From Streptomyces sp. NRRL F-6676 (GTDB taxonomy: Bacteria > Actinomycetota > Actinomycetes > Streptomycetales > Streptomycetaceae), in NCBI RefSeq assembly GCF_000725625.1, contig NZ_JOHS01000046.1:1-64000 (forward strand): a DNA stretch of 64,000 nucleotides, given 5' to 3'. The position numbers and the translations under genes were made by a program. Within the stretch, counting starts at the first letter, position 1; every line of letters starts with the position of its first letter. The notes beneath the pieces were generated by a model. It saw only the letters and a list, made by a program, of their open reading frames with translations. It was not told the DNA's origin and did no database searches. This document shows, in pieces, positions 21,390-30,500 of this stretch.

Positions 21390-24300
21390 TTGAGCGTGGT
21401 CCTGTTCCGTCGACCGGCCCGCCGTCGCGGGCCGGTCATGCCCAGCGGCGAGCTGACCCTGCAGGAACCGCCGACCTTGCAGGAGACCGTCCCGGACACC
21501 TCCGCGGTGTGGACGTACATGCCGATGGCCATGATGTCGGTCTCGATGATGCTGATGTTCCTGCGCACCGGAGGCCAGGGCAACGGCGTTTTCATGTACA
21601 TCGCGCTCGGCATGATGGTGCTGGCCGCCGCCGCCATGATGGTCGGTCAGGTGATGCGCAAGGCCGGCGACCGCAAGCAGCGGCTGCGCGGCGAACGCCG
21701 TGACTACCTGCGCTACCTCGCCCAGAGCCGGCGCACCGTGCAGCGCGCGGTGGTCGAGCAGCAGCTCGCCCTCGCCTGGCGCCACCCCGACCCCCAGGTG
21801 CTGCGCTCCATGGTGCGCACCACCCGGCTGTGGGAACGCCGCCCCAAGGACGAGGACTTCGGCGAGGTCCGGATAGCCGTCGGCGACCAGCAGTTCGCCA
21901 TGCGGCTCACCCCGATCTCCACCAAACCCGTCGAGGACCTCGAACCGCTCAGCGCGCACGCGCTGCGCCGCTTCATCCGCGCCTACAGCACCGTCCCCGG
22001 CCAGCCCATCGCCCTCTACCTGCGCTCCTGGTCACGCGTGCTGATGCGCGGCGACCGGGACGCCGCCCGCGCCATGCTCCGCGCCGCACTGTGCCAACTG
22101 ACGCTGTTCCACCCGCCGGAGGAGATGTGGATCGCGGTCTGCGCCGACGACGAGGTGCGCGCCGAGTGGGAATGGCTGAAATGGCTCCCCCACAACCAGC
22201 ACCCGCAGGAGACCGACGGCGCCGGCCCGCTGCGCATGATCGCCACCGCCTTCACCGACCTGGAGGACCAGCTCGGCAGCGAGTTCGCCGAGCGGCCCGC
22301 CTTCGACCCGGACGCCGCACCCGGCCGTGACGAGCCGTTCATCGTGGTCATCGTGGACGGCACGAGCGTCCCGGCCGGCCACCGCTTCGACGGCCCCGGC
22401 TACCGCAACGCCGTCGTCCTGGACCTCTCCGGCTCCCTCACCTGGCGGCCGGGACGCACCACGCTGCGCCTCGACGTCGCCCCCGACACCGTCTCCCTGG
22501 TCCGCACCGACCGCAGCCGCAAGGAGCAGACCACCGTCCTCGGCCGCCCCGACCAGGTCGGACCCCGCGCCGCCGAATCGCTCGCCCGGCTCATCTCCCC
22601 CTACCGGATGAGCCTCACCACCGACGCCGTCGAGCCGCTGCTCGCCGACATGGAGCTCACCACCCTCCTCGGCGTCGCCGACCTGCACCGCCTCGAACCC
22701 GAGACCCTGTTCCGCAAGCACACCGGCTCCGCCCGGCTGCGGGTCCCGATCGCCGTCGGCCCCGACGGACGCCCCGTCGAACTCGACATCAAGGAGTCCG
22801 CACAGGGCGGCATGGGCCCGCACGGCATGCTGATCGGCGCCACCGGCTCCGGCAAGTCCGAGCTGCTGCGCACCCTCGTCCTCGGCCTCGCCCTGACCAA
22901 CTCCTCCGAGCACCTCAACTTCATCCTCGTCGACTTCAAGGGCGGCGCCACCTTCCTCGGCCTGGACGAACTCCCGCACACCAGCGCCGTCATCACCAAC
23001 CTCGCCGACGAGGCCGCCCTCGTCGAGCGCATGCAGGACGCCCTGCACGGCGAACTGATCCGCCGCCAGGAACTGCTGCGGTCGGCCGGCAACTACACCT
23101 CCGCCCTGGAGTACGAGCGGGCCCGCGCCGCCGGCGCCGCCCTCGACCCGCTGCCCAGCCTCTTCGTCGTCGTCGACGAGTTCAGCGAACTCCTCGCCTC
23201 GCACCGCGAGTTCATGGAGCTGTTCGTGATGATCGGCCGCCTCGGCCGGTCGCTCGGCGTGCACCTGCTGCTCGCCTCGCAGCGACTGGACGAGGGCCGT
23301 ATGCACCAGCTCGAGTCGCACCTGTCGTACCGGATCGGTCTGCGCACCTTCTCCGCGATGGAGTCCCGGGGCGTCCTCGGCGTCCCCGACGCCTACGAAC
23401 TGCCCTCCCAGCCCGGCAGCGGCTACCTCAAGAGCGGCGTCGAGGCCCTCACCCGGTTCCGCGCCGCCTACGTCTCCGGCCCCTACCGCAGGCGCGGCGG
23501 CGCCGTCGCCCAGGCCCGGGTCGCCACCCAGGTGGTGCCCTGGTCCGCCGGGTACGTCGTGCCCCGCGCCCCCGCACCGGCCGCCGTCCAGCCCGAGCCG
23601 GAGGAAGAGGAGGAGAGCAGCACCCTGCTGTCGGTGGCCCTGGACCGGCTGCGCGACTCCGGGCCGCCCGCCCACCGGGTGTGGCTGCCGCCGCTCGGCG
23701 ACCCCTCCCCGCTCGACGAACTCCTCGGCGGCCTCACCGTCGACCCGGTGCGCGGCCTGACCGCGTCCCGCTGGCTGGGCACCGGCAAGCTGCGGGTCCC
23801 CGTCGGCCTCGTCGACAAGCCCTTCGACCAGCGCCGCGAGCCGCTCGTGGTGGACCTCGCCACGGCCGGCGGCCACGTCGCCGTCGCGGGCGGCTCGCAG
23901 AGCGGCAAGTCGACCGTGCTGCGCAGCCTCATCATGGCCCTCGCGCTCACCCACACCCCCCGCGAAGTCCAGTTCTACTGCCTCGACTTCGGCGGCGGCA
24001 CGCTCTCCCAGCTCACCGGGCTGCCGCACGTCGCCGGGGTCGCGGCCCGCCTCGACGCCGAGCGGATCAGCCGCACCGTCGCCGAGGTCACCGCCGTCCT
24101 GACCGAGCGCGAGAAGTTCTTCCTCGACCAGGGCATCGACTCGATGGCCACCTACCGGCGCCGCCGCGCCGCCGGGGAGTTCCCCGACGAACCGCACGGC
24201 GACATCTTCCTGGTGATCGACGGCTGGTCCGAGGTCCGGCAGAACTTCGACCAGTTCATCCCCACCTTCAACCAGATCGCCACCGGCGGCCTCAACTACG

Positions 24301-25364
24301 GCATCCACCTCGTCGTCGCCACCGCCCGCTGGCTGGAGCTCACCGCCCCGGTCCGGGACCAGGCCGACACCCGGCTCGAACTGCGGCTCGGCGACAACAT
24401 GGACTCCGTGGTGGACATCCGCAAGGCCTCCGCCGTGCCCCGCATCCCCGGCCGGGGCCTCACCGTCGACGCCAAGCTGCACTTCCTGTCCGCGCTGCCC
24501 CGCGGCGACGGCTCCAGCGACCCGGAGACGCTCAGCGAGGGCGTCGCCGACCTCGTGGAGCGGATCGCCGGCGCCTGGCAGGGGCCGCGCGCCCCGCAGG
24601 TGCGGATGCTGCCGCACCTGCTGCCCGCCGCCGACCTGCCCGAGCCGGAGCTCGGCGACGGCCTCAAGGTGCCGCTCGGCCAGGACGAGGAGACCCTCGG
24701 CACGGTCTGGCACGACTTCTCCCGCACCCCCCACCTGGTCGCCGTCGGCGACACCGAGAGCGGCAAGACCAACCTGCTGCGGGTGATCGCCGACGCGGTC
24801 GTCGCCCGCTACCAGCCCAGCGAGGCGCGCATCCTCGTCGTCGACTACCGCCGCGACCTCGTCGACGCGGTGCCCGAGGAGTACCGGCTCGGCCACGCCG
24901 TCGCCATGGACGCGCTCAAGCAGCTCGTCGGCGGCTCGGCCAAGGCGCTGCGCACCCGGCTGCCCGGCCCGGAGATCACCCCGGCCCGGATGCGGCTCGC
25001 CGACTGGTGGAGCGGGCCCCGGCTGTTCGTCCTCGTCGACGACTACGACATGGTCGGCGGCGGCACGGTCATGGACCACCCGTTCGCCCCGCTCTTCGAA
25101 CACCTCGCCCTCGGCCACGAACTGGGGCTGCACATGGTGGTCGTCCGCTCCGCGACCGGCGCGGGGCGCGGGCTGAACGACCAGTTGCTGCGGCGGCTCG
25201 ACGAGGTCAACACACCGGGCATCCTGATGTCCTGCCCGCCGTCGGAGGGCTACGTGTTCGGCAACGTCAAGCCGCGGGTGCTCCCGCCGGGGCGGGCGCT
25301 CCGTATCGTCCGACGCAAGCCGGTGCTTATTCAGACGGCCCTGGCCGCGGGGACGGCGGAGTAG
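21390..25364 (+). CDS. eccC: Type VII secretion ATPase EccC (FtsK/SpoIIIE family)
   Basis: 1,324 residues from TTG 21390, preceded by AAGGAG. Two adjacent membrane helices (about residues 47-60 and 70-92) lead to a conserved linker domain and three FtsK-type ATPase domains with Walker A motifs GATGSGKS (near residue 483), GGSQSGKS (near 833) and GDTESGKT (near 1120). Walker B-like stretches FILVDFKGG and LFVVVDEFSEL are visible in the first domain. The single-chain form with fused motor domains is usual in actinobacteria. It powers export of WXG100 substrates. Unlike the rest of the core it is on the plus strand and ends at a strong terminator. Confidence 0.95.
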   Translation: MSVVLFRRPARRRGPVMPSGELTLQEPPTLQETVPDTSAVWTYMPMAMMSVSMMLMFLRTGGQGNGVFMYIALGMMVLAAAAMMVGQVMRKAGDRKQRLRGERRDYLRYLAQSRRTVQRAVVEQQLALAWRHPDPQVLRSMVRTTRLWERRPKDEDFGEVRIAVGDQQFAMRLTPISTKPVEDLEPLSAHALRRFIRAYSTVPGQPIALYLRSWSRVLMRGDRDAARAMLRAALCQLTLFHPPEEMWIAVCADDEVRAEWEWLKWLPHNQHPQETDGAGPLRMIATAFTDLEDQLGSEFAERPAFDPDAAPGRDEPFIVVIVDGTSVPAGHRFDGPGYRNAVVLDLSGSLTWRPGRTTLRLDVAPDTVSLVRTDRSRKEQTTVLGRPDQVGPRAAESLARLISPYRMSLTTDAVEPLLADMELTTLLGVADLHRLEPETLFRKHTGSARLRVPIAVGPDGRPVELDIKESAQGGMGPHGMLIGATGSGKSELLRTLVLGLALTNSSEHLNFILVDFKGGATFLGLDELPHTSAVITNLADEAALVERMQDALHGELIRRQELLRSAGNYTSALEYERARAAGAALDPLPSLFVVVDEFSELLASHREFMELFVMIGRLGRSLGVHLLLASQRLDEGRMHQLESHLSYRIGLRTFSAMESRGVLGVPDAYELPSQPGSGYLKSGVEALTRFRAAYVSGPYRRRGGAVAQARVATQVVPWSAGYVVPRAPAPAAVQPEPEEEEESSTLLSVALDRLRDSGPPAHRVWLPPLGDPSPLDELLGGLTVDPVRGLTASRWLGTGKLRVPVGLVDKPFDQRREPLVVDLATAGGHVAVAGGSQSGKSTVLRSLIMALALTHTPREVQFYCLDFGGGTLSQLTGLPHVAGVAARLDAERISRTVAEVTAVLTEREKFFLDQGIDSMATYRRRRAAGEFPDEPHGDIFLVIDGWSEVRQNFDQFIPTFNQIATGGLNYGIHLVVATARWLELTAPVRDQADTRLELRLGDNMDSVVDIRKASAVPRIPGRGLTVDAKLHFLSALPRGDGSSDPETLSEGVADLVERIAGAWQGPRAPQVRMLPHLLPAADLPEPELGDGLKVPLGQDEETLGTVWHDFSRTPHLVAVGDTESGKTNLLRVIADAVVARYQPSEARILVVDYRRDLVDAVPEEYRLGHAVAMDALKQLVGGSAKALRTRLPGPEITPARMRLADWWSGPRLFVLVDDYDMVGGGTVMDHPFAPLFEHLALGHELGLHMVVVRSATGAGRGLNDQLLRRLDEVNTPGILMSCPPSEGYVFGNVKPRVLPPGRALRIVRRKPVLIQTALAAGTAE

Positions 25365-25383
25365 TCTCCGCCGGGTTGGCAGA

Positions 25384-25422
25384 GGGCCGGTCGCGACCTG
25401 GGAGGTCGTGGCCGGCCCTTTT
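25384..25422 (+). terminator. Rho-independent terminator after eccC
   Basis: A 16-base stem (GGGCCGGTCGCGACCT pairing with AGGTCGTGGCCGGCCC, with two imperfect pairs) and a three-base loop are followed by TTTT at 25419-25422, 20 bases past the eccC stop. Confidence 0.8.
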
Positions 25423-25468
25423 GTGACGCGCGGGAGGGGGGTGAGGTGCGGGGTGCGATGGCGGGTGC

Positions 25469-25598
25469 GGGTTGTCCGTGGCTGGTCGCGCAGTTCCCCG
25501 CGCCCCTGAAAAGCAGGGGGCACCCGGGATCCTTCAGGGGCGCGGGGCTGTGTCGATGTGCGGCTCCGCCGCGAGGCGCGACCGGCCACGGACGACCC
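25469..25598. repeat. Nested intergenic palindrome (copy 1)
   Basis: Outer arms around CCGTGGCTGGTCGCG and its near-complement (about 25470-25491 and 25571-25595) enclose inner arms around GTTCCCCGCGCCCCTGAA (25491-25510) and TTCAGGGGCGCGGGGCTG (25533-25550). The 17-mer CGATGTGCGGCTCCGCC (25554-25570) recurs in reverse complement at 51722-51738. It lies between convergent eccC and the mycosin gene and may act as a transcription barrier. Confidence 0.75.
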
Positions 25599-25616
25599 AC
25601 ACCCGACGACGAACCC

Positions 25617-26876
25617 TCAGACGTCCGTCTCCGCGCTCCCCGCGGTCTTCGCGGACGTGGGGCGCCAGCCCAGCCGGCGGCCCCGGGGGAGGATCACGCC
25701 GAGCCAGACGACGGCGATGATCACGCCGAGTCCGGCCGCCGCCGGCCACATGGCCCGGCGCAGCGGCCCGGCCGCCTTGTCCTCCGGCATCCGCACCGGC
25801 GCAGCCGCCGCGGCCTGCCCCCGCAGCCCGCCGTTCTCGGAGGTGAGGACGGACGTCACCGCCGCGTACGGGTCCAACCGCGGCACGTCCGCCGGATACG
25901 CGGACGACCGCAACAACTGGGCCGTCTCCTTCGCCGACAGCTCCGGGTGGACGGAGCGCACCAGCGCCGCCGACCCGGCCACGAAACCGGCGGCCAGCGA
26001 GGCACCGGAGCCGATGTAGTGGCCGTCCTTGGCCGGACCGATGCCGACGACGCCGTCGCCGGGCGCGGCGAGGTCCGCGCTGTCGGTGGTGTACGAGCCG
26101 GTCGGACGCTTGCCGTCGACGTCGACGTCGAGGACGGAGAGCACCCCGTCGGCCGCCGCCGGGTAGAAGTCGCGCGCGGGCAGATCCGTGGAAGAGGGCG
26201 TGGACGGCACGTTCGGCACCGCCGCGGCGACCACCAGGACGTCCTTCTTCGCGGCCAGCGCCACCGCCGAGCGCAGCGCGGCGGAGTCGCTCTCGAGCGC
26301 CGCCGACACCGTCACCACCTTGGCGCCGCCCTCGACCGCGGCCTCGATACCGGACGCGACCCGCTCGGCGGTGACCGCGCCCCGGCTGTCGGTGCCGCGC
26401 ACCGCGAGGATGCGGGCGTGCTGGGCGACGCCCGCGAACCGTACGCCGTCCCGCGTCGCGGCGGCCACCAGACCGGCGACGAACGTGCCGTGCCCGACGC
26501 AGTCCGTCCCGGCGTCGCCGACCGCCGTCACCCGCCCCTTGAGCGCGGGCGCGGAGGTGGAGACCCCGGTGTCGACGACGCCGACGGTCACCCCGTCGCC
26601 CGTCGTCACCTGCCAGGCCCGGTTCAGCTGGAGACCGGCCTGCTCCCACGGCACCGCCGTGGCCTGCCGGCTGGAACCCGCCGTGCACGGGTCGTCGGCG
26701 GACACCGTCGAGGGCAGCACCGGCAGCCGCACCGAACTGCCCCCGTCCGCCGCCGCGGGCGCGGCGGCACTGCCGCCCACGACGGCCGTCAGCAGCAGCG
26801 CGGCACCGAGGACGCGGGCCCGCCGGGGGGCGCGCGGGGTCCTGCCCGTCATGTGCGGTCCCGTTCCGTTCGTCAT
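25617..26876 (-). CDS. mycP: Mycosin-type S8 serine protease of the ESX locus
   Basis: 419 residues from ATG 26876, whose ATGA overlaps the stop of the EccA-like gene, implying coupled translation. A signal peptide (about residues 15-45 after [13 protein letters not shown]) leads to a subtilisin domain with catalytic Asp in VVDTGVS (near 100), His in GHGTFVAG (near 128) and Ser in GASLAAG (near 291). A C-terminal membrane helix (about residues 375-395) is followed by a short Arg-rich tail. This is the mycosin plan: an extracytoplasmic, membrane-anchored protease of the ESX machine. The Ser motif differs from the usual GTSFAAP but keeps the Ser-x-Ala-Ala core. Confidence 0.9.
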   Translation of the reverse strand: MTNGTGPHMTGRTPRAPRRARVLGAALLLTAVVGGSAAAPAAADGGSSVRLPVLPSTVSADDPCTAGSSRQATAVPWEQAGLQLNRAWQVTTGDGVTVGVVDTGVSTSAPALKGRVTAVGDAGTDCVGHGTFVAGLVAAATRDGVRFAGVAQHARILAVRGTDSRGAVTAERVASGIEAAVEGGAKVVTVSAALESDSAALRSAVALAAKKDVLVVAAAVPNVPSTPSSTDLPARDFYPAAADGVLSVLDVDVDGKRPTGSYTTDSADLAAPGDGVVGIGPAKDGHYIGSGASLAAGFVAGSAALVRSVHPELSAKETAQLLRSSAYPADVPRLDPYAAVTSVLTSENGGLRGQAAAAAPVRMPEDKAAGPLRRAMWPAAAGLGVIIAVVWLGVILPRGRRLGWRPTSAKTAGSAETDV

Positions 26877-29800
26877 GCGCCCGCCGCCCCGCTGGAGGCG
26901 GGCGACGCGGACGCCTGGTCGACCAGGTCCTCGGGGAGGAGCAGCCGCAGGTCGTCCAGGCTGGGCGCGGCCAGCCGGCTGAGCCGGCCCGCCTGCCGGG
27001 TCATCATCCGTTCCAGCACCTGGCGGGCGGTGCGCGCGTTGCCGAACGACCGGTCCCTGGGCAGCGTGTCGAAGTGCTGCCGCAGCACCGAGCCGAGCCC
27101 GGCCCCGCACTCGTACCCCGCCTGCACCGCGTGCTGGCGGACGATGGTGACCAGCTCGTCGGAGGTGTAGTCGGCGAACTCCACCCGGCGCGAGAACCGG
27201 GAGGACAGGCCCGGGTTGGAGGAGAGGAACGCCTCCATCTCGCCGGTGTAGCCGGCCACGATGACGACCACCTGGTCGCGGTGGTCCTCCATCAGCTTCA
27301 GCAGCGTGTCCACCGCCTCCTGGCCGAAGTCCGACCCGGAGCCGCCGCGCGGGGTGAGGGTGTACGCCTCGTCGATGAACAGCACGCCGCCCAGGGCCCG
27401 TTCGAAGACCTCCCGGGTCAGCTGCGCGGTGTGGCCCACGTACCGGCCGACCAGATCGGCGCGCGAGACCTCGACGAGCTGGCCGCGCGGCAGCACGCCC
27501 AGCGAGACGAGGAGTTCGCCGTAGAGCCGGGCCACGGTCGTCTTACCGGTGCCGGGCGGGCCGGTGAACACCAGGTGGTGACTGATCCGGGGCACCGGGA
27601 GCCCGGCGGCCTCGCGCTGCCGTGCCGTCGAGACCAGGTTGACCAGGTCGGTGACGTCCCGCTTGACCGCCGACAGCCCGACCAGTGCGTCCAGCCTGCT
27701 CAGCGCGTCGTCGCCGGCGTCCACGCCGTCCGGTCCCGCGGCGGCCTCCTGCGCCGCCTCCTCGCTGATGTCCTGCGGCAGCAGCAGCGTGAGGTCCTGC
27801 TCGGAGACGTCCGACAGCGAGGCCAGCCGCACCGCCTGCCGGTCCACCATCTCCTCGAACACCTGCCGGGCGGCACGGCCGTTGCCGAAGCCGGCGTCCT
27901 TCGGCAGCCGGTCGAAGTGCACCGCGAGCGCCTTGCGGGTCTCGTCGGCGAGCACGTACTGGTGGCGCCCGCACATGCTCTCCATGATCTCCACCAGTTC
28001 GGGCACCGAGTAGTTCTCGAACTCCACGGTCCGCGAGAACCGGGAGGCCAGTCCCGGGTTGGAGGAGAGGAAGCTGCGCATCTCGTTGGAGTAGCCGGCC
28101 ACCACGACCACCACGTCGTCGCGGTGGTCCTCCATCAGCTTCAGCAGCGTGTCCACGGCCTCCCGGCCGAAGTCCGCGCCCGAGCCCCGGGAGTCGGAGG
28201 TGAGGGTGTACGCCTCGTCGATGAACAGCACGCCGCCCAGAGCCCGTTCGAAGGTCTCCGTGGTCTTGATGGCGGTACCGCCGATGACCTGCGCCACCAG
28301 ATCGGCGCGCGAGACCTCCACCAGGTGCCCGGAGCGCAGCGCCCCCAGCTCGGCCAGGATCGTGCCGTACAGCCGGGCCACGGTGGTCTTGCCGGTGCCG
28401 GGCGGGCCGGCGAAGATCAGGTGCCGGCTCATCGGCGGCGCCGACATGCCGAGCTGGGCGCGGCGCCTGGCCAGCTGGGTGAGGTTGACCAGCGTGCGGA
28501 CCTGCTCCTTGACGTTGTCCAGGCCGATCAGGCTCTCCAGCGCGGCCATCGGCCCGTCCGGGCGCCCCGGCCCGTCGGACTCCGGTACGGTGCCCGCCGG
28601 GTCGGTGCCCTCCGCCTCGCCGAAGCCCCAGGCGTCACGGGACTCGTTGCCGGTGCTGGTGAGGTTCTCCACCGCCAGCCGGCCGCCTGCCTTGGACTGC
28701 ATCAGGCCGGCGCCCCGGTTCTCCCGCACGGTGCAGTTGACCACCGAGACCGGCGCCTCGGACTCCACCCGGATGCCGTCGCGGGTGGAGCCGGCCGCCT
28801 CGCAGCCGTTGAGCGAGGCCCGGCCGCCGTCCCGGATCAGGAAACCGTGCTCGGCGGCGGCCGCCGCCCGGACCCGGGTCGCCGTCAGCTCGCCGCCGTT
28901 GTCCACCAGGACACCGCAGCCGCCCGCCGACACCAGCTCGCCGTCCCGGATCGACACCGTGCCCTCCGGGCCGATCTCCAGACCGGCCCCGGCGGGGTTG
29001 CTCACCTGGAACCCGGCCAGATAGACGTCACCGCCCGAGGCGACCTGGGCGCCCGCGCCGCCCGGCGTCTCCACCGTGCAGTCCTCCACCCGGCCGCGCC
29101 CGCCGTCGCGCACCGACACACCCGTGCCGCCGGCCCCGGTGATCCGGGCCCGCCGCACCAGGGGGTTGGCGCCGCCCTTGACGACCACGCCGGTGCCCTT
29201 GACGTCGACGATCTCCACGCGCTCCAGCTCGGCCGCCGAGTCCTCCTCCAGGAGCACGCCGTCCGCCTCGCCGTCCCGCACGGTCAGCGAGGTCAGCGTC
29301 GGCGAGGAGGCACCCGACACCCGCAGCGCCGGCACGTGGGCGCCGGTCAGCCAGCAGTCCTCGTACGTGCCGCGCGACCGGTCCGTCACCAGCAGGCCGT
29401 GGCTCTGCGTACGCGCGGTGCGGCAGCGGCGCAGCACCGGGTCGGCGCCGTGCGAGACGACGATGCCGGGACCGCTGGTGCCGTTGACCCGCAGCTCCTC
29501 CAGCTCCGTGCGGCCGGAGCTGGTCAGGTGCGCGCCGGTCGTGGTGTCGTGGATCACCGTGCGCAGCACCTTCAGCGCGCTGCGCTCCTCCAGGGCCAGC
29601 GACGGCTTGTCCGTGGAGGAGACGTCGCAGTCCTCGACCGAGCCCTGGGCGTCGCCGTTGGCCAGGATGCCGTTGCCGCGGGCGTCCCGGATCGTGCAGC
29701 CGCGCACGGTGGCCCGGCCGCGCTCGCCGATCACCACACCGCTGGTGCCGAGGTGCTCCAGCGTGCAGGACTCCAGCGAGCTCTCCGTCTGCGAGGTCAC

Positions 29801-30217
29801 CACGACACCCGCGCCGGACCGGCTCGACACCCGGCACTCGCGCATCGCCAGCGAGCCGGAGTTGCGGGCCAGCACCGTCGTCCAGGACATCCCGGACAGA
29901 TCGCAGCCCTGCATCGCGACCTGGCCCTGCGAGACGTCCACGACGGGCAGTTTCTCGTCCTGGCCCTGCACCACGAGGTCGGTGAGCATCACCGCGTCCG
30001 CCCGCAGGGAGATCACGGTGCCCTGGCGCGGCGCCAGCCGGACGCTGCCGCGCGACTGCTCGGCGACGATGGTCACCCGGGTGGTGACGACGAGGTTCTC
30101 CTCGTACGTCCCCGGGCGCACACTCAGCACCGCGCCGCCGCGCGCCCTGGCCAGGGCCTCTCCGATCGTCCGGGCGTCCCCGGTGCCCTCCGGACAGACC
30201 GTCACTACCTGGCGCAC
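26873..30217 (-). CDS. eccA: EccA-like protein: beta-helix plus two AAA+ ATPase domains
   Basis: 1,114 residues from GTG 30217, chosen for the GAGGAGG site seven bases upstream. Residues ~1-510 are a right-handed parallel beta-helix (short repeats with Gly-x-Gly-Val/Ile and Asp-Cys turns). Two CbbX/EccA-type AAA domains follow, each with [15 protein letters not shown] (near 602 and 884), LFIDEAYTL Walker B and an NPGLxSRFSR sensor segment. EccA proteins are cytosolic ATPases thought to act on ESX substrates. The two ATPase halves are near-duplicates, suggesting internal duplication. It overlaps the mycosin start by four bases. Confidence 0.88.
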   Translation of the reverse strand: MRQVVTVCPEGTGDARTIGEALARARGGAVLSVRPGTYEENLVVTTRVTIVAEQSRGSVRLAPRQGTVISLRADAVMLTDLVVQGQDEKLPVVDVSQGQVAMQGCDLSGMSWTTVLARNSGSLAMRECRVSSRSGAGVVVTSQTESSLESCTLEHLGTSGVVIGERGRATVRGCTIRDARGNGILANGDAQGSVEDCDVSSTDKPSLALEERSALKVLRTVIHDTTTGAHLTSSGRTELEELRVNGTSGPGIVVSHGADPVLRRCRTARTQSHGLLVTDRSRGTYEDCWLTGAHVPALRVSGASSPTLTSLTVRDGEADGVLLEEDSAAELERVEIVDVKGTGVVVKGGANPLVRRARITGAGGTGVSVRDGGRGRVEDCTVETPGGAGAQVASGGDVYLAGFQVSNPAGAGLEIGPEGTVSIRDGELVSAGGCGVLVDNGGELTATRVRAAAAAEHGFLIRDGGRASLNGCEAAGSTRDGIRVESEAPVSVVNCTVRENRGAGLMQSKAGGRLAVENLTSTGNESRDAWGFGEAEGTDPAGTVPESDGPGRPDGPMAALESLIGLDNVKEQVRTLVNLTQLARRRAQLGMSAPPMSRHLIFAGPPGTGKTTVARLYGTILAELGALRSGHLVEVSRADLVAQVIGGTAIKTTETFERALGGVLFIDEAYTLTSDSRGSGADFGREAVDTLLKLMEDHRDDVVVVVAGYSNEMRSFLSSNPGLASRFSRTVEFENYSVPELVEIMESMCGRHQYVLADETRKALAVHFDRLPKDAGFGNGRAARQVFEEMVDRQAVRLASLSDVSEQDLTLLLPQDISEEAAQEAAAGPDGVDAGDDALSRLDALVGLSAVKRDVTDLVNLVSTARQREAAGLPVPRISHHLVFTGPPGTGKTTVARLYGELLVSLGVLPRGQLVEVSRADLVGRYVGHTAQLTREVFERALGGVLFIDEAYTLTPRGGSGSDFGQEAVDTLLKLMEDHRDQVVVIVAGYTGEMEAFLSSNPGLSSRFSRRVEFADYTSDELVTIVRQHAVQAGYECGAGLGSVLRQHFDTLPRDRSFGNARTARQVLERMMTRQAGRLSRLAAPSLDDLRLLLPEDLVDQASASPASSGAAGA

Positions 30218-30500
30218 TCCGCTGACCTCCTCGTGTCGGCACCCGTGGGTTGCGGTGGACACCATCATGCCGTCCCCGCACGCGTGTTCCTACTCCGGTC
30301 CGGGTTCCGGAACGACCGGGGCGGGTGGGGTACGCGGTGTGGCGCGTGTTTCCGTGCAACGAATTATGGGCCGTGCGCAACGCGCTTACCAGCGCGGAGA
30401 CTTTCCGACAGTCTTTGGTAACCCCCGCGACATGACGAGCGGTTGGAACATGTGCGTGAATGGAGTCGTTCACACGGACGCATGACGAACTGCGGGACGG
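30218..30500. promoter_or_regulatory. Divergent spacer between eccA-like and lectin genes
   Basis: 283 bases with no convincing gene. It is locally AT-richer around 30355-30475 than the flanks, as expected for promoters, but I could not fix a -35/-10 pair with confidence on either strand. Confidence 0.4.

Noticed and set aside
18400..21393. A 997-codon plus-strand frame over eccB and eccD
   Set aside because: Arg/His/Gln-rich shadow of well-supported minus-strand membrane genes.
22032..25589. A 1,185-codon minus-strand frame opposite eccC
   Set aside because: Complement of the EccC coding frame; no domains and unlikely composition.
27074..30421. A 1,115-codon plus-strand frame opposite the EccA-like gene
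   Set aside because: Shadow frame; the opposite strand has clear AAA and beta-helix motifs.
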